Positions 1-6,343 of a stretch of DNA of 8,239 bases are shown here, one piece after another. The number at the start of each line of letters is the position of its first letter. Position 1 is the first letter of the stretch. The notes beneath the pieces were generated by a model. That model did no database searches, had not been told where the DNA came from, and saw nothing but the letters and a program-made list of their open reading frames with translations. The DNA is from an uncultured Anaerolineae bacterium (lineage in GTDB: Bacteria > Chloroflexota > Anaerolineae > Anaerolineales > UBA11858), in the NCBI GenBank assembly GCA_937893815.1, contig CALCSH010000395.1:1-8239 (forward strand). The letters run 5' to 3'. The translations under genes and the position numbers were made by a program.

Positions 1-55
1 CCCATATATTCCGGCGGGAACACCTGCACGGTAGTTTTTTCAGTGGAGTCAATAT
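1..55 (-). other. Probable 5' leader or gene start of a leftward transcript leaving the window
   Basis: This stretch lies downstream of a strong minus-strand promoter at 56-84, so it should be the first part of a transcript running off the left edge. On the minus strand one frame stays open from about position 57 to the edge. It contains GTG codons and an ATG at 5-3, but no convincing Shine-Dalgarno sequence marks a start. The product cannot be identified from so few codons. It could equally be an untranslated leader or an RNA gene. Confidence 0.3.
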
Positions 56-84
56 ATCATAAATAATAAGACTATTTCTGTCAA
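56..84 (-). promoter_or_regulatory. Near-consensus sigma-70 type promoter firing leftward
   Basis: Read on the minus strand, TTGACA (84 to 79) is followed by exactly 17 bases and then TATGAT (61 to 56). This is a perfect -35 and a five-of-six -10. Transcription would start near position 49. The -35 lies inside a short palindrome, ATTTCT-gtca-AGAAAT (74-89), which could be an operator. The promoter is divergent from the deacetylase gene at 138. Confidence 0.6.
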
Positions 85-125
85 GAAATTCCTGATTATC
101 ACGCTGGAATCCAACAAAACTCATA

Positions 126-131
126 TATAAT
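126..131 (+). promoter_or_regulatory. -10 element of a probable leaderless promoter for the PIG-L gene
   Basis: A perfect TATAAT lies only 6 bases before the ATG at 138, so transcription is expected to start at or within a base or two of the start codon. No purine-rich Shine-Dalgarno sequence is present in the preceding bases. The position around 103-108 carries no good -35 hexamer. A leaderless mRNA is inferred, not shown. Confidence 0.5.
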
Positions 132-137
132 CTCGTC

Positions 138-854
138 ATGCGCTGGATTTATCTCTCCCCCCATCTCGATGACATTGCCCTTTCACTAGGCGGCCTGCTT
201 TGGCAGCAGGCGCAGGCCGGTGAGCACCTCAGTGTGTGGACGATTTGTGCAGGAGATCCCCCTGAGGGCAAAGTCTCTGCATTTGCCCAAAGCCTGCACC
301 AGCGCTGGAGTGTCGGACGCGAGGCCTCGGCGGCTCGCCGAAAGGAAGATATCGCATCGTGCCAAATTATGGGTGCAGATTACCGTCATTTCGCCATTCC
401 AGATTGCATCTATCGGCGCTCGCCGCGTACGGACGAATTTCTCTATGCGTCGGAGGAAGCTATTTTTGGCGAGGTGCACGAGGACGAAGACACGCTGATT
501 CTTCAATTGGCGCAAGAGATGCAGGATGCCTTACCCAAAGATGTCAAAATCATCGCCCCCTTGGGCCTGGGTGGGCATGTGGATCATCGTCTGACGCGCG
601 CCGCAGCCCAAAGGCTGGATTCTTCCCTGGGACTTTATGCCGACTACCCCTACGTCTTGAATATGCCTGCCTGGGGCACAGGTGATCTGACCCCCAGCTC
701 GTTTTCTATCTCCGCGGACGCTCTCGCCATGTGGCAATCCGCCGTCGCTGCTCATACATCACAGATCAGCACCTTTTGGAAAAATCTCGATGATATGCGC
801 ACAGCCCTGCAAATGTATGCCCAACAGCAAGGCGGCGTGAATCTCTGGAACTAG
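138..854 (+). CDS. PIG-L (LmbE-like) family zinc-dependent deacetylase
   Basis: A 238-residue protein of the PIG-L/LmbE family, whose members remove acetyl groups from N-acetylglucosaminyl or similar conjugates using a metal ion (for example MshB, BshB and GlcNAc-PI deacetylase). The N-terminal metal motif is SPHLDDIALSLGG (residues 7-19), with the expected ligands His9 and Asp12 and Asp11 as the likely general base. The second motif, GGHVDHR (145-151), supplies His150. The arginine/glutamate-rich stretch around residues 57-72 and the C-terminal segment near 205-236, with its HTSQI and Leu-Trp ending, are typical of the family. Length is normal. The first motif begins 7 residues from the ATG, which supports this start although no Shine-Dalgarno sequence precedes it. 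No signal peptide is seen, so it is probably cytoplasmic. The substrate cannot be told from sequence. Neighbours do not point to a mycothiol or bacillithiol locus, although a glutaredoxin lies elsewhere in the window. Confidence 0.88.
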   Translation: MRWIYLSPHLDDIALSLGGLLWQQAQAGEHLSVWTICAGDPPEGKVSAFAQSLHQRWSVGREASAARRKEDIASCQIMGADYRHFAIPDCIYRRSPRTDEFLYASEEAIFGEVHEDEDTLILQLAQEMQDALPKDVKIIAPLGLGGHVDHRLTRAAAQRLDSSLGLYADYPYVLNMPAWGTGDLTPSSFSISADALAMWQSAVAAHTSQISTFWKNLDDMRTALQMYAQQQGGVNLWN

Positions 855-876
855 AACGGATGTTCCCAAGAAGCCC

Positions 877-905
877 TTGCCAGTGAAGCCAACTTATGCT
901 AAAAT
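877..905 (+). promoter_or_regulatory. Promoter for greA (extended -10)
   Basis: TTGCCA (877-882) and TAAAAT (900-905) are separated by exactly 17 bases, and TG at 897-898 adds an extended -10. Transcription would start near 912, giving a leader of roughly 150 bases before greA. A much weaker second candidate, TTGTTC (938-943) with TATAGC (961-966) and a 17-base spacer, lies inside that leader. Confidence 0.6.
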
Positions 906-912
906 CCTGCCC

Positions 913-939
913 GGCGCAGCGAGAGATGCGTCCTTTTTT
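913..939 (+). terminator. Weak terminator-like hairpin with U-run, after the PIG-L gene
   Basis: GGCGCA (913-918) can pair with TGCG-T-CC (927-933) with one bulged T, and T6 follows at 934-939. This could end the PIG-L transcript. It begins almost exactly where the greA promoter should start transcription, so it could also be the 5' end of the greA leader. The stem is short and imperfect. Confidence 0.3.
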
Positions 940-1048
940 GTTCAAGGCACTTCTTGTTGATATAGCGATCATTCACACCCCCAAATCATCGCAATCAGTA
1001 AGAGGTTTTTTGTTAGTTAGGATCAAAACGCACTAAAAGGGGGGGTGC

Positions 1049-1053
1049 AAGGA
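1049..1053 (+). promoter_or_regulatory. Shine-Dalgarno site that fixes the greA start
   Basis: AAGGA lies 6 bases before ATG 1060. An in-frame GTG at 1045 is only two bases downstream of the nearest AAGGGG and sits at the end of a run of seven G, so it is a poor start. Confidence 0.7.
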
Positions 1054-1059
1054 ATAACC

Positions 1060-1527
1060 ATGCCACCAACATATTTAACGAAAGATGGTTTTGAGAAACT
1101 TCAGGAAGAGCTTGAATATCTACGCACAACGCGTCGCAAGGAAGTAGCCGAGCGCTTGCGCGAGGCGCTGGAAGATGGCGATGCAGGCGTGGATGCGGAT
1201 GCCGAATGTGATGCGGCGCGCAATGAGCAATCTTTCGTGGAAGGGCGAATTCGCGAGCTGGAATTAATTTTGGCAAATGCCAAGTTGATTTCCGACAAAG
1301 ACAAAAACGGCGTGATTCAAATTGGCACCAAGGTTACAATTCAGGAAGCCGACATGGCCCCTGAAGCCTATACGATTGTTGGCGCGGTGGAAGCCAATCC
1401 TCGCGATGGACTGATCTCAAATGAATCGCCGCTAGGAAAATCACTACTGACCCATAAAGTGGGTGATAAAGTGACAGTGAACGCGCCCAATGGTTCGTTT
1501 ACAGTATCGGTATTGAAGGTAGAATAA
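1060..1527 (+). CDS. greA: Transcription elongation factor GreA, with an atypical catalytic tip
   Basis: A 155-residue Gre factor. GreA enters the RNA polymerase secondary channel and stimulates cleavage of backtracked RNA. Residues 1-75 form the antiparallel coiled coil (LTKDGFEKLQEELEYLRTTRR, then the SFVEGRIRELE return helix). Residues 80-155 form the FKBP-like domain with the usual YTIVG, SNESPLGKSLL and KVGDKV signatures. Length is normal. The tip is odd. Canonical GreA has GD-L-x-E-N-A-E-Y, with Asp41 and Glu44 holding the catalytic magnesium. Here Asp41 is kept, but the tip reads GDAGVDADAEC (residues 40-50), about two residues longer, with no Glu-Asn and with Val44 in the ungapped position. 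Asp45 and Asp47 may substitute. It may therefore be a weakly cleaving or Gfh1-like inhibitory factor. The start at 1060 is chosen for its Shine-Dalgarno site. The gene lies upstream of lysS on the same strand, a pairing I recall from other bacteria, with a terminator between them here. Confidence 0.9.
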   Translation: MPPTYLTKDGFEKLQEELEYLRTTRRKEVAERLREALEDGDAGVDADAECDAARNEQSFVEGRIRELELILANAKLISDKDKNGVIQIGTKVTIQEADMAPEAYTIVGAVEANPRDGLISNESPLGKSLLTHKVGDKVTVNAPNGSFTVSVLKVE

Positions 1528-1545
1528 TCTGGGGCTTGATTCTGT

Positions 1546-1581
1546 AGCCCCGCGCGAGGAAACTGGCGCGGGGCTTTTTTT
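1546..1581 (+). terminator. Intrinsic terminator of greA
   Basis: AGCCCCGCGC (1546-1555) and GCGCGGGGCT (1566-1575) form a perfect 10-bp GC-rich stem with a 10-base loop, followed by T7 (1575-1581). It lies 18 bases after the greA stop codon. An upstream GGGGCT (1531-1536) can pair with AGCCCC (1546-1551), giving a six-pair alternative hairpin that would disrupt the terminator stem. Confidence 0.88.
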
Positions 1582-1616
1582 ATCCCATAGGAATCATCCA
1601 AGAATAAGTTCATCGC

Positions 1617-1673
1617 AGAAGTGAAACTTCTTCGCGTAGCACTCCCGAAGGGGAGCTGAGAAGTTTCACTTCT
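1617..1673 (+). repeat. Nested inverted repeat between greA and lysS
   Basis: The arms AGAAGTGAAACTTCT (1617-1631) and AGAAGTTTCACTTCT (1659-1673) are perfect 15-bp reverse complements. Each arm is also internally palindromic (AGAAGT against ACTTCT). The 27-base interior holds a second small hairpin, CTCCC-gaag-GGGAG (1642-1655). The compact, symmetrical form suggests a dispersed intergenic palindromic repeat or small MITE-like element. No target-site duplication is obvious. It lies in the presumed leader of lysS, 43 bases before the ATG. Confidence 0.7.
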
Positions 1674-1716
1674 AAAACGGGAATTAATATTTGGATGCTC
1701 ACATAGGAGTTGTATT

Positions 1717-3234
1717 ATGGCGGCTGAATTTTCAAATCTAGAGCAGATCCGCATCGATAAAATCCAGGCTTTGCGCGATCAGGGTGTAGACCCTTTTCCA
1801 TCGCGGTCGGAGCGAACGCATACCACTCAGGCCGCGATTGAGGCTTTCGAATCCGTTGAAGGCGATGAAACCGCAGCTCCAGTAGTGGTAACTCTGGCCG
1901 GGCGCCTGCGCTCAATGCGTCCGATGGGCAAGATCACTTTTGCCCATATTGAAGATGGCCGCGGGCGCGTGCAGCTTTTCTTGCGCCTGAATGATGTGGG
2001 CGAGGAAGCCTTGCAATTTTTCAGCCGAAATTTCGATCTGGGCGATTTTGTGCAGGCATCGGGTTCAATGTTCCGCACGCGCACCGGCGAAGCCACGGTA
2101 CGCGTCGAAGCTTTTCGCATGTTGGCGAAGGCGGTCACACCGCTGCCAGCCGCCAAAGACGAAGTGGTCGATGGCGAGGTTGTGCAGCACGCCACGCTCA
2201 GCGACCCGGAGACACGCTTCCGCCAGCGCTACGCCGATTTAGCCATCAACGCCCATGTGCGCGAAATTTTCCGCAAACGCTCAGCTATTATCTCGGCGTT
2301 GCGCGCCTTTATGGATGGGGAAGGCTTTATGGAAGTTGAGACACCCATTCTGCAGCCGATCTATGGCGGAGCGGCGGCGCAGCCTTTTGTAACGCACCAC
2401 AATCAGCTTAAACAAGATTTATATTTGCGAATTTCATTTGAACTGTATCTCAAACGTTTATTGGTCGGGGGCTTTGAGAAAGTTTACGAAATTGGGCGAG
2501 ATTTCCGTAATGAAGGTGTTTCGTTCAAACACAACCCGGAGTTCACCCAGCTCGAATTCTATTGGGCATATGCCGATTACGAACAGGTGATGACGCTCAC
2601 CGAACAAATGCTGGCCTTTGTCGCCGATACGGTCTTGGGACAGCGCACATTCACCTTCCAGGGGGACGAAATCAGTCTGGAGCCACCCTGGCCGCGCATC
2701 GAATTGCGGCAGGGGCTTATCGACAGTACCGGCATCGATATTCAGGAGCACCCCACGAGCGAGACTCTCGCCGCAGCAATGAAAGCGTTGAACGTTGATG
2801 CCAACCCCAAGGCCACGCGCGGCAAGCTGATTGACGCACTGGTCAGCACGTATCTGGAGCCGAATTTCATTCAGCCGACATTTCTCTATAATTATCCGCG
2901 CGATATTTCCCCGCTAGCGAAATCGATCTCCGGTGACCCACTGACGGTGGAGCGCTTCGAGGGCTTCATGGGCGGGGTGGAGTTGTGCAATGCTTTCACC
3001 GAGTTGAATGACCCCCTCGATCAGGAAGCACGCTTCACCGAGATGGGGCGGGATTATGCCTCCGATGACGATGAGCACCACCCGATGGATGATGATTATC
3101 TACAGGCTATGCGCTACGGGATGCCGCCCAACGGCGGGTTTGGCATCGGTGTGGATCGATTGGTGATGCTGCTGACGGATAATCACAGCATTCGCGAGGT
3201 GCTGCTCTTCCCCCATTTGCGTAGCAAAGAGTGA
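1717..3234 (+). CDS. lysS: Lysyl-tRNA synthetase, class II
   Basis: A 505-residue class II lysyl-tRNA synthetase, which charges tRNA-Lys with lysine using ATP in the cytoplasm. The N-terminal OB-fold anticodon-binding domain covers about residues 55-140 (VVTLAGRLRSMRPMGKITF, GRVQLFL). The catalytic domain follows. Motif 1 lies near 195-215 (FMEVETPIL) with the family signature GGAAAQPF-THHN (218-229). Motif 2 is RDFRNEG...HNPEFTQLEFYWAYADY (261-288). Motif 3 is GMPPNGGFGIGVDRLVMLL (468-486). The lysine/ATP-site segment GGVELCNAFTELNDP (419-433) has Cys-Asn-Ala where E. coli has Gly-Asn-Gly, a variation I recall in other bacterial LysRS. Length is normal. AGGAG at 1705-1709 sits 7 bases before the ATG. 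The gene follows greA but the strong terminator in between implies its own promoter or read-through. It converges with the kinase gene downstream. Confidence 0.97.
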   Translation: MAAEFSNLEQIRIDKIQALRDQGVDPFPSRSERTHTTQAAIEAFESVEGDETAAPVVVTLAGRLRSMRPMGKITFAHIEDGRGRVQLFLRLNDVGEEALQFFSRNFDLGDFVQASGSMFRTRTGEATVRVEAFRMLAKAVTPLPAAKDEVVDGEVVQHATLSDPETRFRQRYADLAINAHVREIFRKRSAIISALRAFMDGEGFMEVETPILQPIYGGAAAQPFVTHHNQLKQDLYLRISFELYLKRLLVGGFEKVYEIGRDFRNEGVSFKHNPEFTQLEFYWAYADYEQVMTLTEQMLAFVADTVLGQRTFTFQGDEISLEPPWPRIELRQGLIDSTGIDIQEHPTSETLAAAMKALNVDANPKATRGKLIDALVSTYLEPNFIQPTFLYNYPRDISPLAKSISGDPLTVERFEGFMGGVELCNAFTELNDPLDQEARFTEMGRDYASDDDEHHPMDDDYLQAMRYGMPPNGGFGIGVDRLVMLLTDNHSIREVLLFPHLRSKE

Positions 3235-3240
3235 AGCTTA

Positions 3241-3334
3241 AGACCTGCCAGGTTTTCACAAGCCGTGAATGCAAAAAGTTAAAGCATCTGATGTGCGCGG
3301 CGGTCGGAAGAATTTTCGAAAACCTGGCAGGTCT
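3241..3334. repeat. 17-bp perfect inverted repeat between convergent genes
   Basis: AGACCTGCCAGGTTTTC (3241-3257) and GAAAACCTGGCAGGTCT (3318-3334) are exact reverse complements flanking a 60-base interior. Each arm contains the smaller palindrome ACCTGCCAGGT. It fills the 105-bp gap between the lysS stop and the deoxynucleoside kinase stop, starting 6 bases after one and ending 5 bases before the other. I recall similar ACCTGCCAGGT palindromes as dispersed intergenic repeats in several environmental phyla, but cannot test this here. No good U-run follows on either side, so a bidirectional terminator role is only possible. Confidence 0.75.
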
Positions 3335-3339
3335 GTTAT

Positions 3340-4014
3340 TTAATTTGGATTGCGCCCGTTAGCGACTTCTTCGGGCTTGAATATAACTACATCTTTTCCG
3401 GTGAGTTTTTCTTGCACTTTCTGGACGATCAGTTCCAGATGACCGGGATGTTCGACAAAATCCATATCATCGGCGGGGACAGTCAGCACCGGGCAGAGGC
3501 TAAAACTATGCACCCAGGTTTCGTATAACTGATTGAGTTGGCGCAAATAATCGGCGCTGATTTCTCGCTCGTAGTCGCGCCCGCGGCGATGGATGCGGCG
3601 CAGCAGGGTGGTCTCCGATGCTCGCAGATATACCACCAGATCCGGGGGGGGCAAAAATTCACTCAGAACCTGATACAGCTCCCAGTAGGTATTGTAATCA
3701 CGCTCGCCCATTTGCGTTTGCAGGTAGAGATTGCGCGCAAAAACTTCCGCATCTTCATAGACACTGCGATCCTGAATCACCGAGGTGGGTTGGTCAATAA
3801 TGCGGCGATGGATACGTAGTCGATGGGTGAGAAAAAACAACTGCGAGTGAAAGGCCCAGGTTTTCATATCCCGATAAAAATCGGGCAAGTAGGGGTTATC
3901 GGCTTCAGGTTCGTAGAAGGGCTGCCAGTTGAGGTGTTTGCAGAGCATATCCACCAGAGTCGATTTTCCAACGCCAATATTTCCAGCAACAGCAACAAAT
4001 TTTTTCATAATCAT
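3340..4014 (-). CDS. Deoxynucleoside kinase (dGK/dAK/dCK-type)
   Basis: A 224-residue member of the deoxynucleoside kinase family, which phosphorylates deoxynucleosides to dNMPs in the salvage pathway. The Walker A loop is GNIGVGKST (residues 11-19). EPEADNPYLPDFY (35-47) matches the substrate-site region EPxADNPYL typical of bacterial dGK/dAK-like enzymes. DRS at 82-84 is the catalytic/sugar-binding motif. RRGRDYE (143-149) is the LID arginine cluster. Length is normal. Whether it prefers purines or pyrimidines cannot be decided by eye. The ATG at 4014 overlaps the TGA of the upstream gene in an ATGA junction, which suggests translational coupling. A second in-frame ATG lies two codons later, at 4008, and could be the real start, since the P-loop begins right after it. 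An eight-C run encodes LPPP (residues 121-124). The C-terminal 20 residues look family-nonspecific. Confidence 0.9.
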   Translation of the reverse strand: MIMKKFVAVAGNIGVGKSTLVDMLCKHLNWQPFYEPEADNPYLPDFYRDMKTWAFHSQLFFLTHRLRIHRRIIDQPTSVIQDRSVYEDAEVFARNLYLQTQMGERDYNTYWELYQVLSEFLPPPDLVVYLRASETTLLRRIHRRGRDYEREISADYLRQLNQLYETWVHSFSLCPVLTVPADDMDFVEHPGHLELIVQKVQEKLTGKDVVIFKPEEVANGRNPN

Positions 4015-6338
4015 CCATCGGGGCTGAAATAGGCTACAGCCTGCCCGGCATCATTTTCCATCACCAGCTCCAGGTGATGCCCAGGTCGGTAAGTAGAAAC
4101 ATCAATCAGACGCAAGCAATCTTGTAAATTGGCTTCATCAGGGGCGCGCTCCACCAACCGGTTCGACGTGTTGTAAAAGAAATCATGATTAAAGATGACA
4201 TCAGCGTCATCCAAATAAATGGCCAGCGGGTAAATGCGCGCTTCAACCAGATCTTGAAAGAAGTGCGTGCCAAAGGATGGCTCCGGAGCCAGGCCGATGC
4301 CTTCCCCAGAAATCTCGATCAGCGATTTTGTGTTGTATATATCGGCATAGCGAATATTGACGCCCAGATCGGCGTTACGAGTTCCCCAACGACCGGGACC
4401 AACGCAGATGAAGGATTCATTTACCAAAATCGAATTGATACGCCCGATAGCGCGTCCCAATTCGGCGCGAGCAGCCGTTGTGGGCAAGGCGAAATACGCT
4501 TCCGGGCTGACAAATAACACGTAGCGAATACCGCTGACTGTTCCCTGCGGCACCATGCGGCCAGTCGAAAAAACCACAGATTCAACGGGCAAATTCTCAG
4601 GGATATGCGCTTCTTCCTCTTCCGCATGACTTTGCGGTCGGCACTGCAAAATTGAGATTTCCAGTTCCGGATTGAGACTTTGCAGATTATTCAGATGAAT
4701 AGTGAACTCCATGTCAACTGGGGTTTTGTAATAGCGCTCCAGAATCGTCAGCATGCGTTTCATCTTGTCCGCAAATGTTGTCCGCTGGATCAGCGCGTCA
4801 AAGGTAATGACAACGCGCGGGATATCGTCATCCGAAAGTAAGGTGCGAATGGGCATCAGATACCCGCCCTGATCCAATTGACCAATATAGCGCAGCAACG
4901 GATAGCGACGATCGATCACGCTCTGGATGGGCAAACTCTCGAAACAGTTTTCTTTCAGATTAATCACATCGATAAATTGCTGCGAGTATTGGCGAATCAA
5001 CTTGGGGGCCGACTCCGGGCGCAGATTGGGGTGACTGAGCGCCACTATGCGGGGATAATCGCTGCCCACGCGGTCAACGGCGCGAGTGCCCATCCCCCAC
5101 ACCAGACGCAAAAAGCCATCTTCGCTGCGAATCTGGGGTGACCAACGATACAGGTTGCGACTGAAACCAACGCCCGCCGCGTGAGGGAAATAATAATCCC
5201 CATACGCTTCCCCTTCGACAACCTGAATCAAAATTGCCAGGCGTTCATCATAATCTTGCAGCCCCATGCTGCGGCGGTAGAGCAACGCATCGGGGTTGAG
5301 CCCGCTGGCGAAAACGTGGATAATTGCTTGCGTGAGGTCGTATAAATTTTGTTCTGGCGAATCCTGATTAGGGCAAAATACGCTGTCATACTTACCGGCA
5401 AAGGATGTGCCGAAATTATCTTCCAGTAAACTAGAAGAACGTACAATCAGCGGTTTATGACCAACTTCGTTTAATAAACTACGTAGCTTTTCGAGAATAT
5501 CGTCAGGAAATTCCCCTTTGGCATATTCGGCTTGAACTGTCGGATAATCTTGATGAATTTGCTCTTCTGGTTTGTATTTTTGATCATTCCAGTACAGCAA
5601 ATTATTGTAGGTCATGAAAGCATACATCACATCAGAGCCGATAAAAAACGACTCGGGGATGCGCAGCGAATCACGAATATCCGCTTCAGCCACCTCGCTG
5701 AGGATACGCGCCGCCAGCAACATCCCGGCCGCCTTGCCGCCAATTTTCCCCAGCCCAATTTTTCGCCGCCAGATTTCAAGTAGATCGCTAGCGGTAAACC
5801 AGGTTTTGGCAATATTAATATAAGCCAGTTGATCGCTGATCATGCGCCGGATGAGCACAACGATCAATTCATAGTAGCGATGCTTGTAATGGGCTTGTTC
5901 TTCGGTCGGCAAGCGTTCGATCGCCAGGGCTTGCTCAAATAACATATCTTGTGGGGCCAGTTCTGGATTAAACGAAACTTCAATTTCACCGGGCTGGGGA
6001 CCGCGCTCGGCAATCACATCTTTGACAATATTCTCAAAATCTTCGTAGCGCAGATTGTAGGCGAAATAAAAATCAGTCAGATGCGTACGAATACGCGACA
6101 TGCGAATTTCCCAAATTTCCTCGGTCTCTTCCCACAGTGGATCATGCAATCCCTCGCGGGCCTGCGATTGTATCGCTTTCGCACGCACCTCCGCTTCGAA
6201 GGCTTTCGGCGAAATAATGCCGCGCTCAAACAATTCACGGCGCATACGCGCCCGAATACGAGTACGCAATATCGGATACTGCGCCAGCGCCAGGTGAATG
6301 CGCAGCGACCGGTCGGTGGATGGGCTTGGTAATGTCAT
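4011..6338 (-). CDS. PPDK/PEP-synthase type ATP-binding domain protein of unknown function
   Basis: A 775-residue protein resembling the nucleotide-binding half of pyruvate phosphate dikinase and PEP synthase. Residues 1-180 are a charged, mainly helical N-terminal region I do not recognise. The ATP-grasp-like part follows: GLGKIGGKAAGMLLA (195-209), PLIVRSSSLLEDNFGTSFAGKYDSV (296-320), which parallels the VRSSATAEDLP-SFAGQ region of PEP synthase, and VDMEF...ISILQCRPQS (541-570), which parallels the ILQARPE end of that domain. The phosphohistidine swivel domain (a T-S/G-G-x-x-S/T-H type motif) and the C-terminal PEP-binding barrel are absent. In their place are about 200 residues containing VGPGRWGTRNADLGV (646-660) and FGTHFFQDL (689-697), a tail I recall from uncharacterised PEP/pyruvate-binding-domain proteins. 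It is therefore unlikely to make PEP by the usual route and its substrate is unknown. The ATG directly follows the dnaN terminator and lacks a good Shine-Dalgarno site. The stop overlaps the kinase start. Confidence 0.85.
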   Translation of the reverse strand: MTLPSPSTDRSLRIHLALAQYPILRTRIRARMRRELFERGIISPKAFEAEVRAKAIQSQAREGLHDPLWEETEEIWEIRMSRIRTHLTDFYFAYNLRYEDFENIVKDVIAERGPQPGEIEVSFNPELAPQDMLFEQALAIERLPTEEQAHYKHRYYELIVVLIRRMISDQLAYINIAKTWFTASDLLEIWRRKIGLGKIGGKAAGMLLAARILSEVAEADIRDSLRIPESFFIGSDVMYAFMTYNNLLYWNDQKYKPEEQIHQDYPTVQAEYAKGEFPDDILEKLRSLLNEVGHKPLIVRSSSLLEDNFGTSFAGKYDSVFCPNQDSPEQNLYDLTQAIIHVFASGLNPDALLYRRSMGLQDYDERLAILIQVVEGEAYGDYYFPHAAGVGFSRNLYRWSPQIRSEDGFLRLVWGMGTRAVDRVGSDYPRIVALSHPNLRPESAPKLIRQYSQQFIDVINLKENCFESLPIQSVIDRRYPLLRYIGQLDQGGYLMPIRTLLSDDDIPRVVITFDALIQRTTFADKMKRMLTILERYYKTPVDMEFTIHLNNLQSLNPELEISILQCRPQSHAEEEEAHIPENLPVESVVFSTGRMVPQGTVSGIRYVLFVSPEAYFALPTTAARAELGRAIGRINSILVNESFICVGPGRWGTRNADLGVNIRYADIYNTKSLIEISGEGIGLAPEPSFGTHFFQDLVEARIYPLAIYLDDADVIFNHDFFYNTSNRLVERAPDEANLQDCLRLIDVSTYRPGHHLELVMENDAGQAVAYFSPDG

Positions 6339-6343
6339 TGATT

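Noticed and set aside
1045..1059. GTG at 1045 as an upstream start of greA
   Set aside because: The AAGGA at 1049-1053 is placed correctly for ATG 1060. The GTG lies at the end of a G run with no usable spacing.
1174..1210. Double frameshift as the cause of the odd GreA tip
   Set aside because: The +1 frame hits a stop and the +2 frame reads nothing like the GreA tip. The in-frame version keeps GD and AEx-DAAR.
1617..1673. T-box leader for lysS
   Set aside because: No T-box consensus or specifier-loop/antiterminator arrangement was seen, and the structure is a simple symmetrical palindrome.
1368..1754. Minus-strand open frame of 128 codons across the greA-lysS gap
   Set aside because: It crosses the terminator and the inverted repeat and overlaps both greA and lysS. 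Its composition is that of an antisense shadow.
3241..3334. CRISPR repeat pair or attC site
   Set aside because: There are only two inverted copies, with no regular direct repeats or spacers, and no integrase, R'/R'' core pattern or cas genes.
5949..6332. Plus-strand open frame of 127 codons
   Set aside because: It is antisense to the well-supported ATP-binding protein gene, has no recognisable motif and no ribosome-binding site.
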